From NCBI RefSeq assembly GCF_000152805.1, contig NZ_AAMT01000016.1, positions 29,579 to 93,578 on the forward strand: a stretch of DNA of 64,000 nucleotides, read 5' to 3'. Both the position numbers and the translations under genes were made by a program. Of this stretch, positions 32,348 through 41,681 are shown in pieces. The notes under the pieces were generated by a model, which was not told the origin of the DNA, ran no database searches, and saw nothing but the letters and a program-made list of their open reading frames with translations. Every line of letters starts with the position of its first letter. Positions within the stretch are counted from its first letter, which is position 1. Source of the DNA: Maritimibacter alkaliphilus HTCC2654 (GTDB lineage Bacteria; Pseudomonadota; Alphaproteobacteria; Rhodobacterales; Rhodobacteraceae).

Positions 32348-33971
32348 GCGCTGGCTCCTTCCGGTCGGCCTTCATCATGTCGGCGGCTTTCTCGGCCACC
32401 ATGATGATCGGCGCGTTCGTGTTGCCCGAGGGCAGACGCGGCATCATCGACCCGTCCACGACCCGCAGGCCCGTCATGCCGTGCACCCGCAACCGTTCGT
32501 CCACCACCGCGCCCGTCGCCGGGTCCGGCCCCATCTGGCAGGTGCCGACGGGGTGCAGGTTGGCGATGGCCGCGCCGCGCAGCCAAGCCTCGATCTCGGC
32601 ATCGGTGGCGTGCTCGGACCCCGGCGCAATCTCGTGCTCGACATAACCCGACAGCGCGGGCTGGGATGCGATGTGGCGCACCAGCTTGACCGCGCGGACC
32701 ATCGTGGCCCGGTCCACGGGGTCGCGGAAAAAGTTCATCTTGATCTCGGGCGGCGCGGTCGGATCGGTCGAATTCAAGCGGATCGTCCCGGTCGAGCGCG
32801 GGTCGAGATGCACCGGGCTCATGGTGAAGCCGGGGAAGGGATGCGCTTTCATCCCCGATTTCGTCCGGCTGCCCACCGTCCACATGTTCGTGTTGATCTG
32901 AATGTCCGGGCGATGCTTGTCGGGCGAGGATTTGGCGAAAACGCCCGCGAAAATCCCGTTCGATGCCAGCGGCCCGCGCTTCATCAGCACGTACTGCGCC
33001 CCCGCGATCACCTGCCGGATCGGGCTGTTCGCCAGTTCGTTGATCGTCACGGGTTTCTTGCAGCGGAACATGAGCGAGCAATAGAAATGGTCGCGCAGGT
33101 TCTCGCCCACCCCCATCAGATCGTGGACCACGGGCACGCCCCGGTCCGCCAGATGTTCGCCCGGCCCGATGCCAGATTGCAGCAGGATCTGCGGCGAGCC
33201 GAACGAGCCGGCCGACAGCACAACCTCGCCCCGGTCCGACAGCGTCACGGTTTCAATCTGCCCGCGCCGCTTGTATTCCACGCCCGTCGCGCGCCGCCCG
33301 TCGGTCAGCACCCGCGTCGTCTGCGCCTCGGTGATGACGGTCAGGTTCGCACGGCCCCGCACCGGGTTGAGGTAAGCGCGCGCGGTCGAGTGACGCCGCC
33401 GATCCTTGGTGGTGGTCTGGAAATACCCGGCCCCCTCCTGCCACGGCCCGTTGAAATCGGGGTTGCGCGGCAGACCGGCCTCACAAGCCGCCTCGACGAT
33501 GGCATCCGCCACCTCGTTCCCGCCCGCCTGATCCGACACGCGCAGCGGCCCGCCGGTGCCGTGCAGATCGTCGGCCCCGCGCGTGTTGTCCTCGGCCTTC
33601 TTGAAATAGGGCAGCACATCGTCCCAGCCCCAGCCGGTGTTTCCCATCTGCCGCCAGCCGTCGTAATCCTCGGGATGGCCGCGAATGTAGAGCATCCCGT
33701 TGATCGCAGAGGAGCCGCCCAGAACCTTGCCGCGCGGCTGATACATCCGGCGGTCGTTCAGTTCCGGCTCCGGCTCGGTCTCGAACATCCAGTTCACCTT
33801 GGGGTTGGTGAACAGCATCGGGTATCCCATCGGCGGCGTGATCCAGAACGCTTTATCCTCCGGCCCGGCTTCGAGCAGCAGAACACGGGCGTCCGCGATT
33901 TCCGACAGGCGCGTGGCCATGACCGCCCCGCCCGAGCCGCCCCCGACGACGATGTAATCGAACGTGCTCAT
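32340..33971 (-). CDS. GMC family oxidoreductase (choline dehydrogenase-like)
   Basis: A 543-residue glucose-methanol-choline flavoprotein. The FAD motif is VVGGGSGG near residue 9, the GMC signature lies in GKVLGGSSAINGMLYIRG, and the active-site pair is His473 (NLHPVGTCQMG) and Asn517 (SGNTNAP). It oxidises an alcohol to an aldehyde or ketone. It overlaps the AKR gene at its start as ATGA. The His-Asn pair is intact, so an active enzyme is expected; the substrate is unknown and choline is not implied. Confidence 0.9.
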   Translation of the reverse strand: MSTFDYIVVGGGSGGAVMATRLSEIADARVLLLEAGPEDKAFWITPPMGYPMLFTNPKVNWMFETEPEPELNDRRMYQPRGKVLGGSSAINGMLYIRGHPEDYDGWRQMGNTGWGWDDVLPYFKKAEDNTRGADDLHGTGGPLRVSDQAGGNEVADAIVEAACEAGLPRNPDFNGPWQEGAGYFQTTTKDRRRHSTARAYLNPVRGRANLTVITEAQTTRVLTDGRRATGVEYKRRGQIETVTLSDRGEVVLSAGSFGSPQILLQSGIGPGEHLADRGVPVVHDLMGVGENLRDHFYCSLMFRCKKPVTINELANSPIRQVIAGAQYVLMKRGPLASNGIFAGVFAKSSPDKHRPDIQINTNMWTVGSRTKSGMKAHPFPGFTMSPVHLDPRSTGTIRLNSTDPTAPPEIKMNFFRDPVDRATMVRAVKLVRHIASQPALSGYVEHEIAPGSEHATDAEIEAWLRGAAIANLHPVGTCQMGPDPATGAVVDERLRVHGMTGLRVVDGSMMPRLPSGNTNAPIIMVAEKAADMMKADRKEPAHV

Positions 33972-34903
33972 GCGGCCCCCGTGATCCTGTCGATTTCCTT
34001 GAGGTCTTCCTCGGTCAGCGCCCATCCGGTCGCCTTGACGTTGGCCTCGATCTGCGCGGGTTTCGTGGCCCCCGCCATGACGCTCGCCACAGTCGGGCGC
34101 GTCAGAAGCCACGAGAACGCCAGCTCCACCATCGTGCGCCCCCGTTCCTCGCAGAACGCGGCCAGCTTTTCGGTCTTGTCCCAGTTCTCATCCGTCAGAT
34201 AGCGCCCCGCCATCGTGTCCAGCTTGGCAAAACGGCTATCCTCGGGGATCGCGTCGCGCTTGTATTTCCCGGTGAGCAGCCCGCTCGCCAGTGGGAAATA
34301 CGGCAGGAACCCGATGCCATAGGCCGCGAGCGCCGGGATCAGCGCCGTCTCGTTCTCACGCCGAAGCAGGCTCAACTCGGCCTGCGTGCCGATGAAGCGA
34401 TTGGTGCCCAACTCGCGCGCGATATATTCCGCCTCGACCAGCTCCCATGCCGCGAGGTTGCAGCAGCCGATATAGCGCACCTTGCCCGCGCGGATCAGAT
34501 CGTCCATCGCGCGCAACGTCTCATCTATGGGCGTGTCCGGGTCGGACCAGTGGAACTGATAGAAGTCGATGTAATCGGTCTTGAGCCGGATCAGGCTTTC
34601 CTCGAACGCCCGCACGATGTTCGCGCGGCTTCCTCCCTTGGACCCGTCGGGCATCGCCAGCCCCGCCTTGGTGCCCAGCACGATATCCTTGCGCCGATCC
34701 CCAAGGATTTCGCCCATCATCGTCTCGGACCCGCCGCCCTTGCCATAGACGTTCGCGGTGTCGAAGAACGTGATCCCGGCGTCGATGGCCGCGTCGATCA
34801 CCGCCCGGCTCTCCTCCAGCCCGATGGTCCAACCGAAGTTGTTGCAGCCCAGCCCGACGGTCGAGACCTTCAGCCCCGAGCGTCCAAGATTGCGGTATTC
34901 CAT
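33968..34903 (-). CDS. Aldo/keto reductase
   Basis: A 311-residue AKR TIM barrel with the complete catalytic tetrad: Asp48 (FFDTA), Tyr53 (NVYG), Lys79 (GTKAG) and His118 (QFHWSDPDTP). It reduces carbonyls or oxidises alcohols with NADP(H). It sits 10 bp after the dihydrolipoyl dehydrogenase gene and overlaps the GMC gene as ATGA. Together with the GMC enzyme, it suggests interconversion of hydroxyl and carbonyl groups on an intermediate. Confidence 0.9.
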   Translation of the reverse strand: MEYRNLGRSGLKVSTVGLGCNNFGWTIGLEESRAVIDAAIDAGITFFDTANVYGKGGGSETMMGEILGDRRKDIVLGTKAGLAMPDGSKGGSRANIVRAFEESLIRLKTDYIDFYQFHWSDPDTPIDETLRAMDDLIRAGKVRYIGCCNLAAWELVEAEYIARELGTNRFIGTQAELSLLRRENETALIPALAAYGIGFLPYFPLASGLLTGKYKRDAIPEDSRFAKLDTMAGRYLTDENWDKTEKLAAFCEERGRTMVELAFSWLLTRPTVASVMAGATKPAQIEANVKATGWALTEEDLKEIDRITGAA

Positions 34904-34913
34904 GACACTCTCC

Positions 34914-36341
34914 TCAGATGTTCACGGCCCGTCCATAGGCGGCCATCACGGCCTCTTTCATCACCTCGGAAATCGTCGGGTGCGGATAGATCGTGTCGAT
35001 AATCTCGGCCTCGGTGCTTTCCAGCTCCATCGCGGTGGCGAAGCCGTGGATCAGCTCGGTCACTTCGGGGCCGGCCAGATGCGCGCCCAGAAGCTCGCCG
35101 GTGTCCGCGTCGAAAATCACCTTGGCCATGCCCTGATCGTCGCCCAGAGCGATAGCCTTGCCATTGGCCAGAAACGGGAACTTGCCGACCTTGAGGCTGC
35201 GACCCGTCTCCTTCGCCTGCGCTTCCGTCAGCCCGATGGAGGCGACCTGCGGATCGCAATAGGTGCAACCGGGAATACGGTTCTTGTTCATCGGGTGCAC
35301 CGCTTCGCCCGCGATGGCCTCGACACACAGCGCGGCCTCATGCTCGGCCTTGTGGGCCAGCATCGGCGCGCCGGTGATGTCACCGATGGCATAGACACCG
35401 CGGGCAGCCGTGGCCCCCGCGCCGGTGGTGGGGATCAGACCCTTTTCCAGCGTGATCCCGATGCCTTCCAGCCCCAGCCCCTCGGTATTGGCGACGACCC
35501 CGGCGGCGGAAATCACCCGCTCGACCTTCAGGGTTTCTCCCCCCTCCAGCGTCAGGGTCACGTCCTTCTTGCCCACCTTGGCGCTGTCGATCTTCGCCCC
35601 GGTGCGGAACGCGATCCCGCGTTTTTCCAGCGCCTTCTGCATGAAGGCCGACACTTCGGCATCCTCGGCGGGCAGGATGCGGTCGACCATCTCGACCACC
35701 GTCACCTCGGTCCCCATCGCGGCATAGAAACTCGCGAATTCGACCCCGATCGCACCCGACCCGACGATGGCCATGCTTTTCGGCGCGGCTTCGGGCTTCA
35801 GCGCCTCGAAATAGGTCCAGATGCGGTCTCCGTCCGGCTCCAGCCCCGGCAAGACTCGCGGGCGGGCGCCCGTGGCGATGATGATGTGATCCGCCGAATA
35901 GCTTCCATGCGGCTTCACCCCTTTGGGCGCGGGCGCCTGCGGTTCGCACGCCGCCTTGTCCGGTTCCCCGACCTCGACCGTGCCGGGGGCGGTCAGCTTG
36001 GCCTGCCCCCAGATCACGTCCACCTTGTTCTTGCGCAGAAGCATCCCCACCCCGCCGTTCATCCGCTCGGCGATCCCGCGCGAGCGTTCGACGATAGCGG
36101 CGACGTTCGGCTTGGCCTTGCCGGACAGGTCGATTCCGAAATCGGCGGCGTGGTTCATATGCGTCAGCATCTCGGCGGACCGCAAAAGCGCCTTGGTCGG
36201 AATACAGCCCCAGTTGGAACAGATGCCGCCCAGATGCTCCCGCTCGACCACGGCGGCCTTCATGCCCAGTTGCGCGGCCCGGATCGCGGCGGTGTAGCCA
36301 CCGGGGCCACCGCCGATCACGATGATGTCGTAGTCTGCCAT
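34914..36341 (-). CDS. lpdA: Dihydrolipoyl dehydrogenase (E3)
   Basis: A 475-residue pyridine nucleotide-disulphide oxidoreductase. The redox disulphide is Cys41/Cys46 in GGICSNWGCIP, the NAD motif is GSGAIG, and the C-terminal His-Glu dyad is in YPHPTISE. It reoxidises the lipoyl arm of 2-oxoacid or acetoin dehydrogenase complexes. An insertion rich in Pro and Ala (CEPQAPAPKGVKPHG, about 153-167) is visible before the NAD domain. The E1/E2 genes it most likely serves are at 43206-46629 in a separate operon under the same type of operator. Confidence 0.9.
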   Translation of the reverse strand: MADYDIIVIGGGPGGYTAAIRAAQLGMKAAVVEREHLGGICSNWGCIPTKALLRSAEMLTHMNHAADFGIDLSGKAKPNVAAIVERSRGIAERMNGGVGMLLRKNKVDVIWGQAKLTAPGTVEVGEPDKAACEPQAPAPKGVKPHGSYSADHIIIATGARPRVLPGLEPDGDRIWTYFEALKPEAAPKSMAIVGSGAIGVEFASFYAAMGTEVTVVEMVDRILPAEDAEVSAFMQKALEKRGIAFRTGAKIDSAKVGKKDVTLTLEGGETLKVERVISAAGVVANTEGLGLEGIGITLEKGLIPTTGAGATAARGVYAIGDITGAPMLAHKAEHEAALCVEAIAGEAVHPMNKNRIPGCTYCDPQVASIGLTEAQAKETGRSLKVGKFPFLANGKAIALGDDQGMAKVIFDADTGELLGAHLAGPEVTELIHGFATAMELESTEAEIIDTIYPHPTISEVMKEAVMAAYGRAVNI

Positions 36342-36342
36342 T

Positions 36343-37128
36343 CTATCGTCCCTTGAACTCAGGTTTGCGCCGCGCGGTGAAGGCCGCGACGCCTTCGCGG
36401 AAATCGTCTGATTGTGCGGCGGCGACAAAGGCCGCGCGTTCGGCGGCCAGTTGGTCGGCCAGTGTCGTGTGCGGCGCGGCATCGACCAGCCGGCGGAAAC
36501 GCCCGAAACTGGCGGTCGGCCCGGTGGCGATCTTGGCGGCGAGCGTGCGGGCGGTGGCATCGACCTCGTCCGCAGGCACCAGCCGCGACACGAGGCCCGC
36601 GACCTGCGCCTCCGCCGCCGTCATCGGCGCGCCGGTCAGCATCATGTCCATCACGCGGGCGCGGCCAAGGCGGTGGGTCAGGAACCACGAGCCGCCGCAA
36701 TCGGGCACCCCCGCGACCTGATCGTAGGCCATGACGAATTTCGCATTCTCGTCCGCCACCACGATGTCGGCATTCGCGACAAGCGACAGCCCGGCCCCGG
36801 CAGCGACCCCGCGCACGGCGGCAATCACCGGCGCATCGTTTTCGCGCAGCGCGATCAGCGCCGGGTTCAGAACTTCGAGCAGCGCATCGACGACCTCATG
36901 CCCCCGGTCCGGGTCAGCGGCCATGGCCGACACATCCCCACCCGCGACGAACGCCCGCCCCTCGCCCGACAGCACGATGGCGCGGACGCCGGGATCGGCA
37001 GTCACATCGGCAACGGCGGCGGCGAAGGCGCGCGAGATCGGCAGATCCAGCGCATTGAGCGCCTCGGGCCGGTTGAACCGAAGTTCGGCCACCGCCCCGT
37101 CTTTCGTCACGACGACAAGCTCGCTCAT
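36343..37128 (-). CDS. Enoyl-CoA hydratase/isomerase family protein (PaaG-like)
   Basis: A 261-residue crotonase-fold protein. The ATG at 37128 is chosen over an in-frame TTG two codons upstream because GGGAGG lies 8 bases before it. The first hydratase Glu is absent (AGAGLSLVANAD) and the second is replaced in the AYDQVAGVPDCGGSW segment. This resembles PaaG-type isomerases, which use an Asp, rather than true hydratases. A double-bond shift in a cyclic or conjugated CoA thioester is therefore more likely than hydration. First gene of a five-gene leftward operon under a GTATAC site. Confidence 0.83.
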   Translation of the reverse strand: MSELVVVTKDGAVAELRFNRPEALNALDLPISRAFAAAVADVTADPGVRAIVLSGEGRAFVAGGDVSAMAADPDRGHEVVDALLEVLNPALIALRENDAPVIAAVRGVAAGAGLSLVANADIVVADENAKFVMAYDQVAGVPDCGGSWFLTHRLGRARVMDMMLTGAPMTAAEAQVAGLVSRLVPADEVDATARTLAAKIATGPTASFGRFRRLVDAAPHTTLADQLAAERAAFVAAAQSDDFREGVAAFTARRKPEFKGR

Positions 37129-37149
37129 GCGCAAATCCTCCCGCTACTC

Positions 37150-37197
37150 GTATACGGAATTTGAGGCTTGTGTGTAAAGCGAGCAATTTCCGTATTC
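37150..37197. promoter_or_regulatory. GTATAC operator cluster, crotonase operon side
   Basis: An exact GTATAC at 37150-37155, a weak GTGTAA at 37172-37177 and GTATTC at 37192-37197, spaced 22 and 20 bp (42 in total). It lies 22-70 bp upstream of the crotonase start in the 238-bp divergent region shared with the SDR-ThuA-ligase operon. Confidence 0.48.
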
Positions 37198-37311
37198 AAA
37201 ACGCGGGATAGAACATGCCTTGAAAAACAGGGCTTTTACGGTTCCCGATGGCATGTATTGCGCAGGCTTAGGCATTGTAGCCCTTGCCAATGGACAGAAA
37301 ACCGATTTTTC

Positions 37312-37319
37312 TGTATACG
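37312..37319. promoter_or_regulatory. GTATAC operator upstream of the SDR-ThuA-ligase operon
   Basis: An exact TGTATACG (core 37313-37318), 49 bp before the SDR start. I see no convincing partner site 20-22 bp away, unlike most other copies. Confidence 0.42.
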
Positions 37320-37366
37320 GAAGCGAAAGGGCCGAACCGGGCCGGAATCAAACGGGAGGAACAGGC

Positions 37367-38128
37367 ATGGATCTTGGCCTGAAAGGGAAAAAAGCAATCG
37401 TCACCGGCGGCACCAAGGGCATCTGCCGGGCGCTGCTCGACATTCTGGTCGAAGAAGGCTGCGACATCGCCTTCTGCGCGCGCTCGGAAGACGACGTGAA
37501 AGCGACCGTGGCCGAGCTCGAAGGCAAGGGCGTCAAGGTCGTCGGCGGCACCGCCAACGTGAAAGAGGTCGAGGGCTACCAGCAGTGGCTCAAGGACGCC
37601 GCCGAGGAACTCGGCGGTTGCGACATCTTCGTTCCCGGCGTCTCCGCTGGCGGCGGCATGGACGGCGAGAAGAGCTGGTACAAAGCCTTCGAGATCGACC
37701 TCATGGGCTGTGTGCGCGGCTTCGACGCGCTGTTTCCCTATATGAAAGCCTCGGGCAACGCCTCGGTCGTGTTCATCTCGACCACCGCCGCGGTCGAAAC
37801 CTTCATCGCGCCGATGCCCTACAACTCGATCAAGGCCTCGCTCATCACCTATGCCAAGCAGATGAGCCAGTTCCACGGCAAGCGCGGCATCCGCTTCAAC
37901 GTCGTCTCGCCGGGTCCGATCCTGATCGAAGGCGGCTCCTGGGCGCAGATCCGCGACTCGGACGAAGCGTTCTTCAACTCGATCCTCGCGCAGCAGCCCG
38001 ACGGGCGCATGGGTGAGGCGGACGAAGTGGCCAAGTGCATCGCCTTCCTTGCCTCCGACGCGGCAAGCTGGGTCACCGGCACCAACCTGATCGTGGACGG
38101 CGGCTTTACCAAGCGCGTGCAGTTCTGA
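37367..38128 (+). CDS. SDR family oxidoreductase
   Basis: A 253-residue SDR with VTGGTKGICR (last Gly of the motif replaced by Cys), PGVSAGGG where NNAG is usual, the Thr-rich catalytic segment ISTTAAVE, and Tyr-x3-Lys in YNSIK. AACGGGAGG precedes the ATG. Its closest relative in the window is the SDR at 51617-52378: same length, same start (M-x-LGLKG) and same end (G-x-TK-x-VQF). The pair may handle related intermediates or opposite stereoisomers. It leads an operon with ThuA and an acyl-CoA ligase. Confidence 0.87.
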   Translation: MDLGLKGKKAIVTGGTKGICRALLDILVEEGCDIAFCARSEDDVKATVAELEGKGVKVVGGTANVKEVEGYQQWLKDAAEELGGCDIFVPGVSAGGGMDGEKSWYKAFEIDLMGCVRGFDALFPYMKASGNASVVFISTTAAVETFIAPMPYNSIKASLITYAKQMSQFHGKRGIRFNVVSPGPILIEGGSWAQIRDSDEAFFNSILAQQPDGRMGEADEVAKCIAFLASDAASWVTGTNLIVDGGFTKRVQF

Positions 38129-38134
38129 TCCACC

Positions 38135-38953
38135 ATGGTCATCCGCTATGATGCGCCCCTGAACCTTTTGGTTTCGACCAAGGGGCATCCGTTCGACACG
38201 CCCGCGTTCTTCGGCATGTTCGACGACATGCGCGGCATGACCTGGACCCATGTGGAACAGCCCGCCACCACGGCGCTGATGTCACCTGAGGGCGCGTCGG
38301 ATTTCGACGCGCTCCTTTTCTACGACGTGCCGGGGCTTCAGTTCAAAACGCCCAAACCCCCGCTACTCATCGAACCGTCCGAGACGTTCAAGACCGGCTT
38401 TCGCGGCCTTCTGGACGCGGGCAAACCGATGATTTTCCTGCATCACGCCGTGGCCGGCTGGCCGCTGTGGGATGAGTATGCCGAAGCCATCGGCACGCGC
38501 TTTTTCTACCAGCCCGGCACCTACAAGGGCCGCGACTATCCCGACAGCGGCTACCTGTTCCCCGTCGAATTCACCATGACGCCCGAGGGCGATCATCCGG
38601 TGACCAAGGGGCTCGAAGGAGGCTTCACGCTCACCGACGAGCTATACCTCATGGATATGCTCGAGGATGACATCGTGCCGCTCCTGCGCGCCGACTACGC
38701 CTTCGAGCAGGACAATTTCTATTCCGCCGCCAACGCGCTGAACGCCCGGATGTGGACGCGGGATGGCTGGAGCCACGGCCCCGGCACGAACCTGATCGCC
38801 TGGGCGAAAAAGGCCGGGAATGCGCCGACCGTGACGATCCTTTGCGGCAACGACGCCTCGACCTATGGCGACGCGAATTTCCGCTCGCTCCTGCGCAACG
38901 CGATCGACTGGGTGACCAGTGACGCGGCCGCCGACTGGGCGCGCGCGGCATGA
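38135..38953 (+). CDS. ThuA domain-containing protein
   Basis: A 272-residue ThuA-like protein (glutamine amidotransferase-like fold). Visible hallmarks are LLFYDVPG near residue 60, GKPMIFLHHAVAGWPLWDEY, and the C-terminal Gly/Asn-rich RSLLRNAIDWV. ThuA was first linked to trehalose and sucrose use; later work places the fold with lyases of keto-sugars. Its role in this island is not known. It starts 6 bp after the SDR and overlaps the ligase as ATGA. A second ThuA protein is encoded at 49119-49862. Confidence 0.8.
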   Translation: MVIRYDAPLNLLVSTKGHPFDTPAFFGMFDDMRGMTWTHVEQPATTALMSPEGASDFDALLFYDVPGLQFKTPKPPLLIEPSETFKTGFRGLLDAGKPMIFLHHAVAGWPLWDEYAEAIGTRFFYQPGTYKGRDYPDSGYLFPVEFTMTPEGDHPVTKGLEGGFTLTDELYLMDMLEDDIVPLLRADYAFEQDNFYSAANALNARMWTRDGWSHGPGTNLIAWAKKAGNAPTVTILCGNDASTYGDANFRSLLRNAIDWVTSDAAADWARAA

Positions 38954-40614
38954 CCGAACCCAGCGACCGCGTCACCGCCGCCGGGGCCGAAACCGCCGCC
39001 ACCATGCTCGCCCAAGCTGCGTCCGCATGGCCCGACACCACCGCCGTTATCGTGGATGACGAGCGTCTGACGTGGTCCGAGCTTTACACCGAAGCCCGCC
39101 TTTGGGCCCGCGCCCTGCGTGCCGCCGGGGTCGCCCCCGGTGCCCATGTCGGCGTGCTCATGCCCAACTGCATGGACTACGTGCGCCTGTTCTACGCCGC
39201 CGGGATGATCGGGGCCGTGACCCTGACCATCAACGCGCGGTTCAAGGACGACGACCTCGCCTATGCCGTCCATCATTCGGACATGGACGTGCTGTTCATC
39301 GGCGGCCACGCCCTGCCCCACATGGATTTCCGCGCGATGCTCACCCGCATCTACCCGGACCTTCACATCTGGGCCGGCGGGCCGCTCGATCTGGAAGAGG
39401 CGCCGCGCCTGCGCGCCGTCTTCAACCTCGGCGACCCGCGTGAGACGGTCTGGCCGACCCGCGACGATTTCCTCGCCGGGGCAGACCGCGTGGACGAGGC
39501 GCGCATCGACGCGCTGATGCGGGCGACATCGCCCGACGATCATGCGCTGATGATGTATTCGTCGGGGACCACGGCCCATCCCAAGGCCTGCATGATTACC
39601 CATCGCACCCTGTCGATGATCGGGGCGAGCTTTGCCGAGCGGTTCGGGCTGACCCCGGACGACAGCGTGATGAACCCGCTGCCCTTCTTCCATATGTCCA
39701 CGATGCTGCCGATGGCCGCCTGCCGTGCCTCCGGCGCGACCCAGATCTGCACCGCGCATTTCGAGCCTGCCCGCACGCTGCGGCAGATGGAGGAGGAGCG
39801 GGTGAGCTTCGGCTACCTGTCGTTCCCCACGCTGGTCAATCAGGTGATCCAGCACCCGGATTTCAAAACCCGCGACCTGTCCGCGCTGCGGTTCCTCCAC
39901 ACGGTCGGCCCGGCGGACTTGATGGAGAAATACACCCGCGCTTTCGACGGCGCGCAGTACATCAACGCCTACGGTCTGACCGAGGCGACAGGCGTGTGCT
40001 GCTATACCGACCCGAATGACCCGCCCGCCGAGGCGACGCAGGTGTCGGGCCGCGTGTTCGACGGGGTGCTCGCCAAGGCCGTGGACCCGGTGACCGGCAA
40101 GGATTGCAGCCCGGTTGAGCGCGGCGAGATCTGGATCGGCGGCTTCTGCCTCTTTGACGGCTATTACAAAGACCCGGACAAGACAGCCGAAACACTGGTC
40201 GACGGCGGCAAATGGCTGCGCACCGGCGATATGGGTTACGTGTCGGGCGATGGCCACATCACCTATGACGGGCGCCTTAAGGATATGCTCAAGATCGGCG
40301 GTGAAAACGTCGCCGCGCTTGAGATCGAGACATACCTTTGCGCCCATCCCGACATCCAGATCGCCCAAGTGATCGGGGTCGAAGATGACCACCTGTTCGA
40401 AGTCGCGGCGGCCTATGTCGAGCTTGTCCCCGGCGCATCCCTGACGCCCGAGGACGTGGTGGACCACTGCATCGGCCAGATCGCCAGCTACAAGATTCCG
40501 CGTTACGTGCGGATCGTGTCCGAATGGCCGATGTCCACGACCAAGATCCAGAAATTCAAGCTGCCCCGTGATTTCAGCCGGGACGAGAAGATCGACCCGA
40601 AGTCACGGCTATAG
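38950..40614 (+). CDS. AMP-binding acyl-CoA synthetase
   Basis: A 554-residue ANL ligase. ATP loop YSSGTTAHPK (203-212), GLTEATG, GDMGYVSGDGH, GRLKDMLKIGGENV, and a C-terminal KIQKFKLPRD with the catalytic Lys. It is the paralogue of the ligase at 19673 and less like the one at 12589. It is translated together with ThuA through an ATGA overlap. Its stop overlaps that of a small convergent gene by 6 bases. The acid it activates is unknown. Confidence 0.9.
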   Translation: MTEPSDRVTAAGAETAATMLAQAASAWPDTTAVIVDDERLTWSELYTEARLWARALRAAGVAPGAHVGVLMPNCMDYVRLFYAAGMIGAVTLTINARFKDDDLAYAVHHSDMDVLFIGGHALPHMDFRAMLTRIYPDLHIWAGGPLDLEEAPRLRAVFNLGDPRETVWPTRDDFLAGADRVDEARIDALMRATSPDDHALMMYSSGTTAHPKACMITHRTLSMIGASFAERFGLTPDDSVMNPLPFFHMSTMLPMAACRASGATQICTAHFEPARTLRQMEEERVSFGYLSFPTLVNQVIQHPDFKTRDLSALRFLHTVGPADLMEKYTRAFDGAQYINAYGLTEATGVCCYTDPNDPPAEATQVSGRVFDGVLAKAVDPVTGKDCSPVERGEIWIGGFCLFDGYYKDPDKTAETLVDGGKWLRTGDMGYVSGDGHITYDGRLKDMLKIGGENVAALEIETYLCAHPDIQIAQVIGVEDDHLFEVAAAYVELVPGASLTPEDVVDHCIGQIASYKIPRYVRIVSEWPMSTTKIQKFKLPRDFSRDEKIDPKSRL

Positions 40615-40797
40615 ACCCCGGCCCATCAGCTCGGCGCGCTTGCGATTCAGCATCCGCTGCGTCTGCGCTCGGCCTGCGTCGAGCGACACAAAGCGCCCGT
40701 CCTGACGGGGCTGAAGCAGCCGCCGCAAAGCATCTTGCGTGCCAAGCCGGGCGTCAGTGCTCTCAGCTTTCGGCCCTTCGCCGTGCGTGTCGTCCAT
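40609..40797 (-). CDS. Small hypothetical protein (62 aa)
   Basis: A 62-residue basic, Arg- and Gln-rich protein (MDDTHGEGPKAEST ... RAELMGRGL) with no signal peptide or membrane segment. I accept it because GGAGG lies 7 bases before the ATG and it follows the SDR at 40868 on the same strand after 70 bp. A central LRRLLQPRQDG and QRMLNRKRAEL could be two short helices. I do not recognise a family. The 6-base overlap with the convergent ligase stop is unusual but occurs elsewhere in this window. Confidence 0.5.
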   Translation of the reverse strand: MDDTHGEGPKAESTDARLGTQDALRRLLQPRQDGRFVSLDAGRAQTQRMLNRKRAELMGRGL

Positions 40798-40867
40798 GTG
40801 GCAACCTCCGATGACGCGACGTTGGAAAGCTACGCCATCGGATGCGCCGAACAAACCCTGCCCTGGG

Positions 40868-41671
40868 TCAACCAGCCTCGCGCGCGGCCTTGGCGGCCTT
40901 GGCCGCCGCCACGATCTCGGCGTTGGTCGGGTTGCGCCGCAGGGTGACGCCGCCGTTCACCTGCACCACTTCGCCCGTCATGAAACAGGCGTCAGTGCAA
41001 AGCCATGTGATCGCCTCGGCGGTGTCTTTCAGCGTGCCGACCCGGCCCAGCGGGTATTCCTTGGCGAAGGCCCCGACGACCGCCGGGTTTTTCGCCGCGC
41101 GTTCCGTCATGGGCGACGCGGTGAACCCCGGTGCCACGCTGTTGGCACGGATGCCGCGCGACCCGAACTCGTTCGCGATGGTGCGGATCACGTGGTCGAT
41201 CCCCGCTTTCGTGCCCATGTAGGCCGAATGATCGTCCATCATGATCTTGGCCGTGGCCGACGAGACCTGAACCAGCGATCCGCCGTCCGCCATTTCGCGT
41301 AGCACCGCCTGAAAGAACTGGAACGGCCCGACGAATTGCAGGGCGCACATCTTTTCCAGCTCTTCGCGCGTGTTGTCGAGGAACGGGGTCAGCAGGCCCC
41401 AGCCGGTGCAATTGACCGCCAGATCGACGCCGCCGAAGCTGTCCACGCATTTCGCCACCATCGCGGCAAGCTGCCCCTCATCGGTGATGTCGCACAGCGC
41501 ATAAGCCCCGCCGATCTCATCCGCCAGCGCCTTGAGCGGCCCCTCGTGCCGGCCCGCGACCAACACCTTGGCCCCCTCGGCGGCGAACTGGCGTGCCGTC
41601 ACCTGACCAAGGTTCCCCTCGGCCGCCGCGCCCAGAATGATCGCGCGCTTGCCGTTCAGTCGTCCTGTCAT
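40868..41671 (-). CDS. SDR family oxidoreductase
   Basis: A 267-residue SDR. The cofactor loop is longer than usual (LGAAAEGNLG), as in enoyl-ACP reductase-like and some divergent SDRs. NCTG replaces NNAG. The catalytic Ser lies in VSSATAK and the Tyr-x3-Lys is YMGTK. GAGGAGAGGGAC precedes ATG 41671. The C-terminus is Ala/Lys-rich (AAAKAAKAAREAG). It is the second gene of the leftward VOC-SDR-small gene unit and starts 10 bp after the VOC gene. Confidence 0.86.
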   Translation of the reverse strand: MTGRLNGKRAIILGAAAEGNLGQVTARQFAAEGAKVLVAGRHEGPLKALADEIGGAYALCDITDEGQLAAMVAKCVDSFGGVDLAVNCTGWGLLTPFLDNTREELEKMCALQFVGPFQFFQAVLREMADGGSLVQVSSATAKIMMDDHSAYMGTKAGIDHVIRTIANEFGSRGIRANSVAPGFTASPMTERAAKNPAVVGAFAKEYPLGRVGTLKDTAEAITWLCTDACFMTGEVVQVNGGVTLRRNPTNAEIVAAAKAAKAAREAG

Positions 41672-41681
41672 GTCCCTCTCC

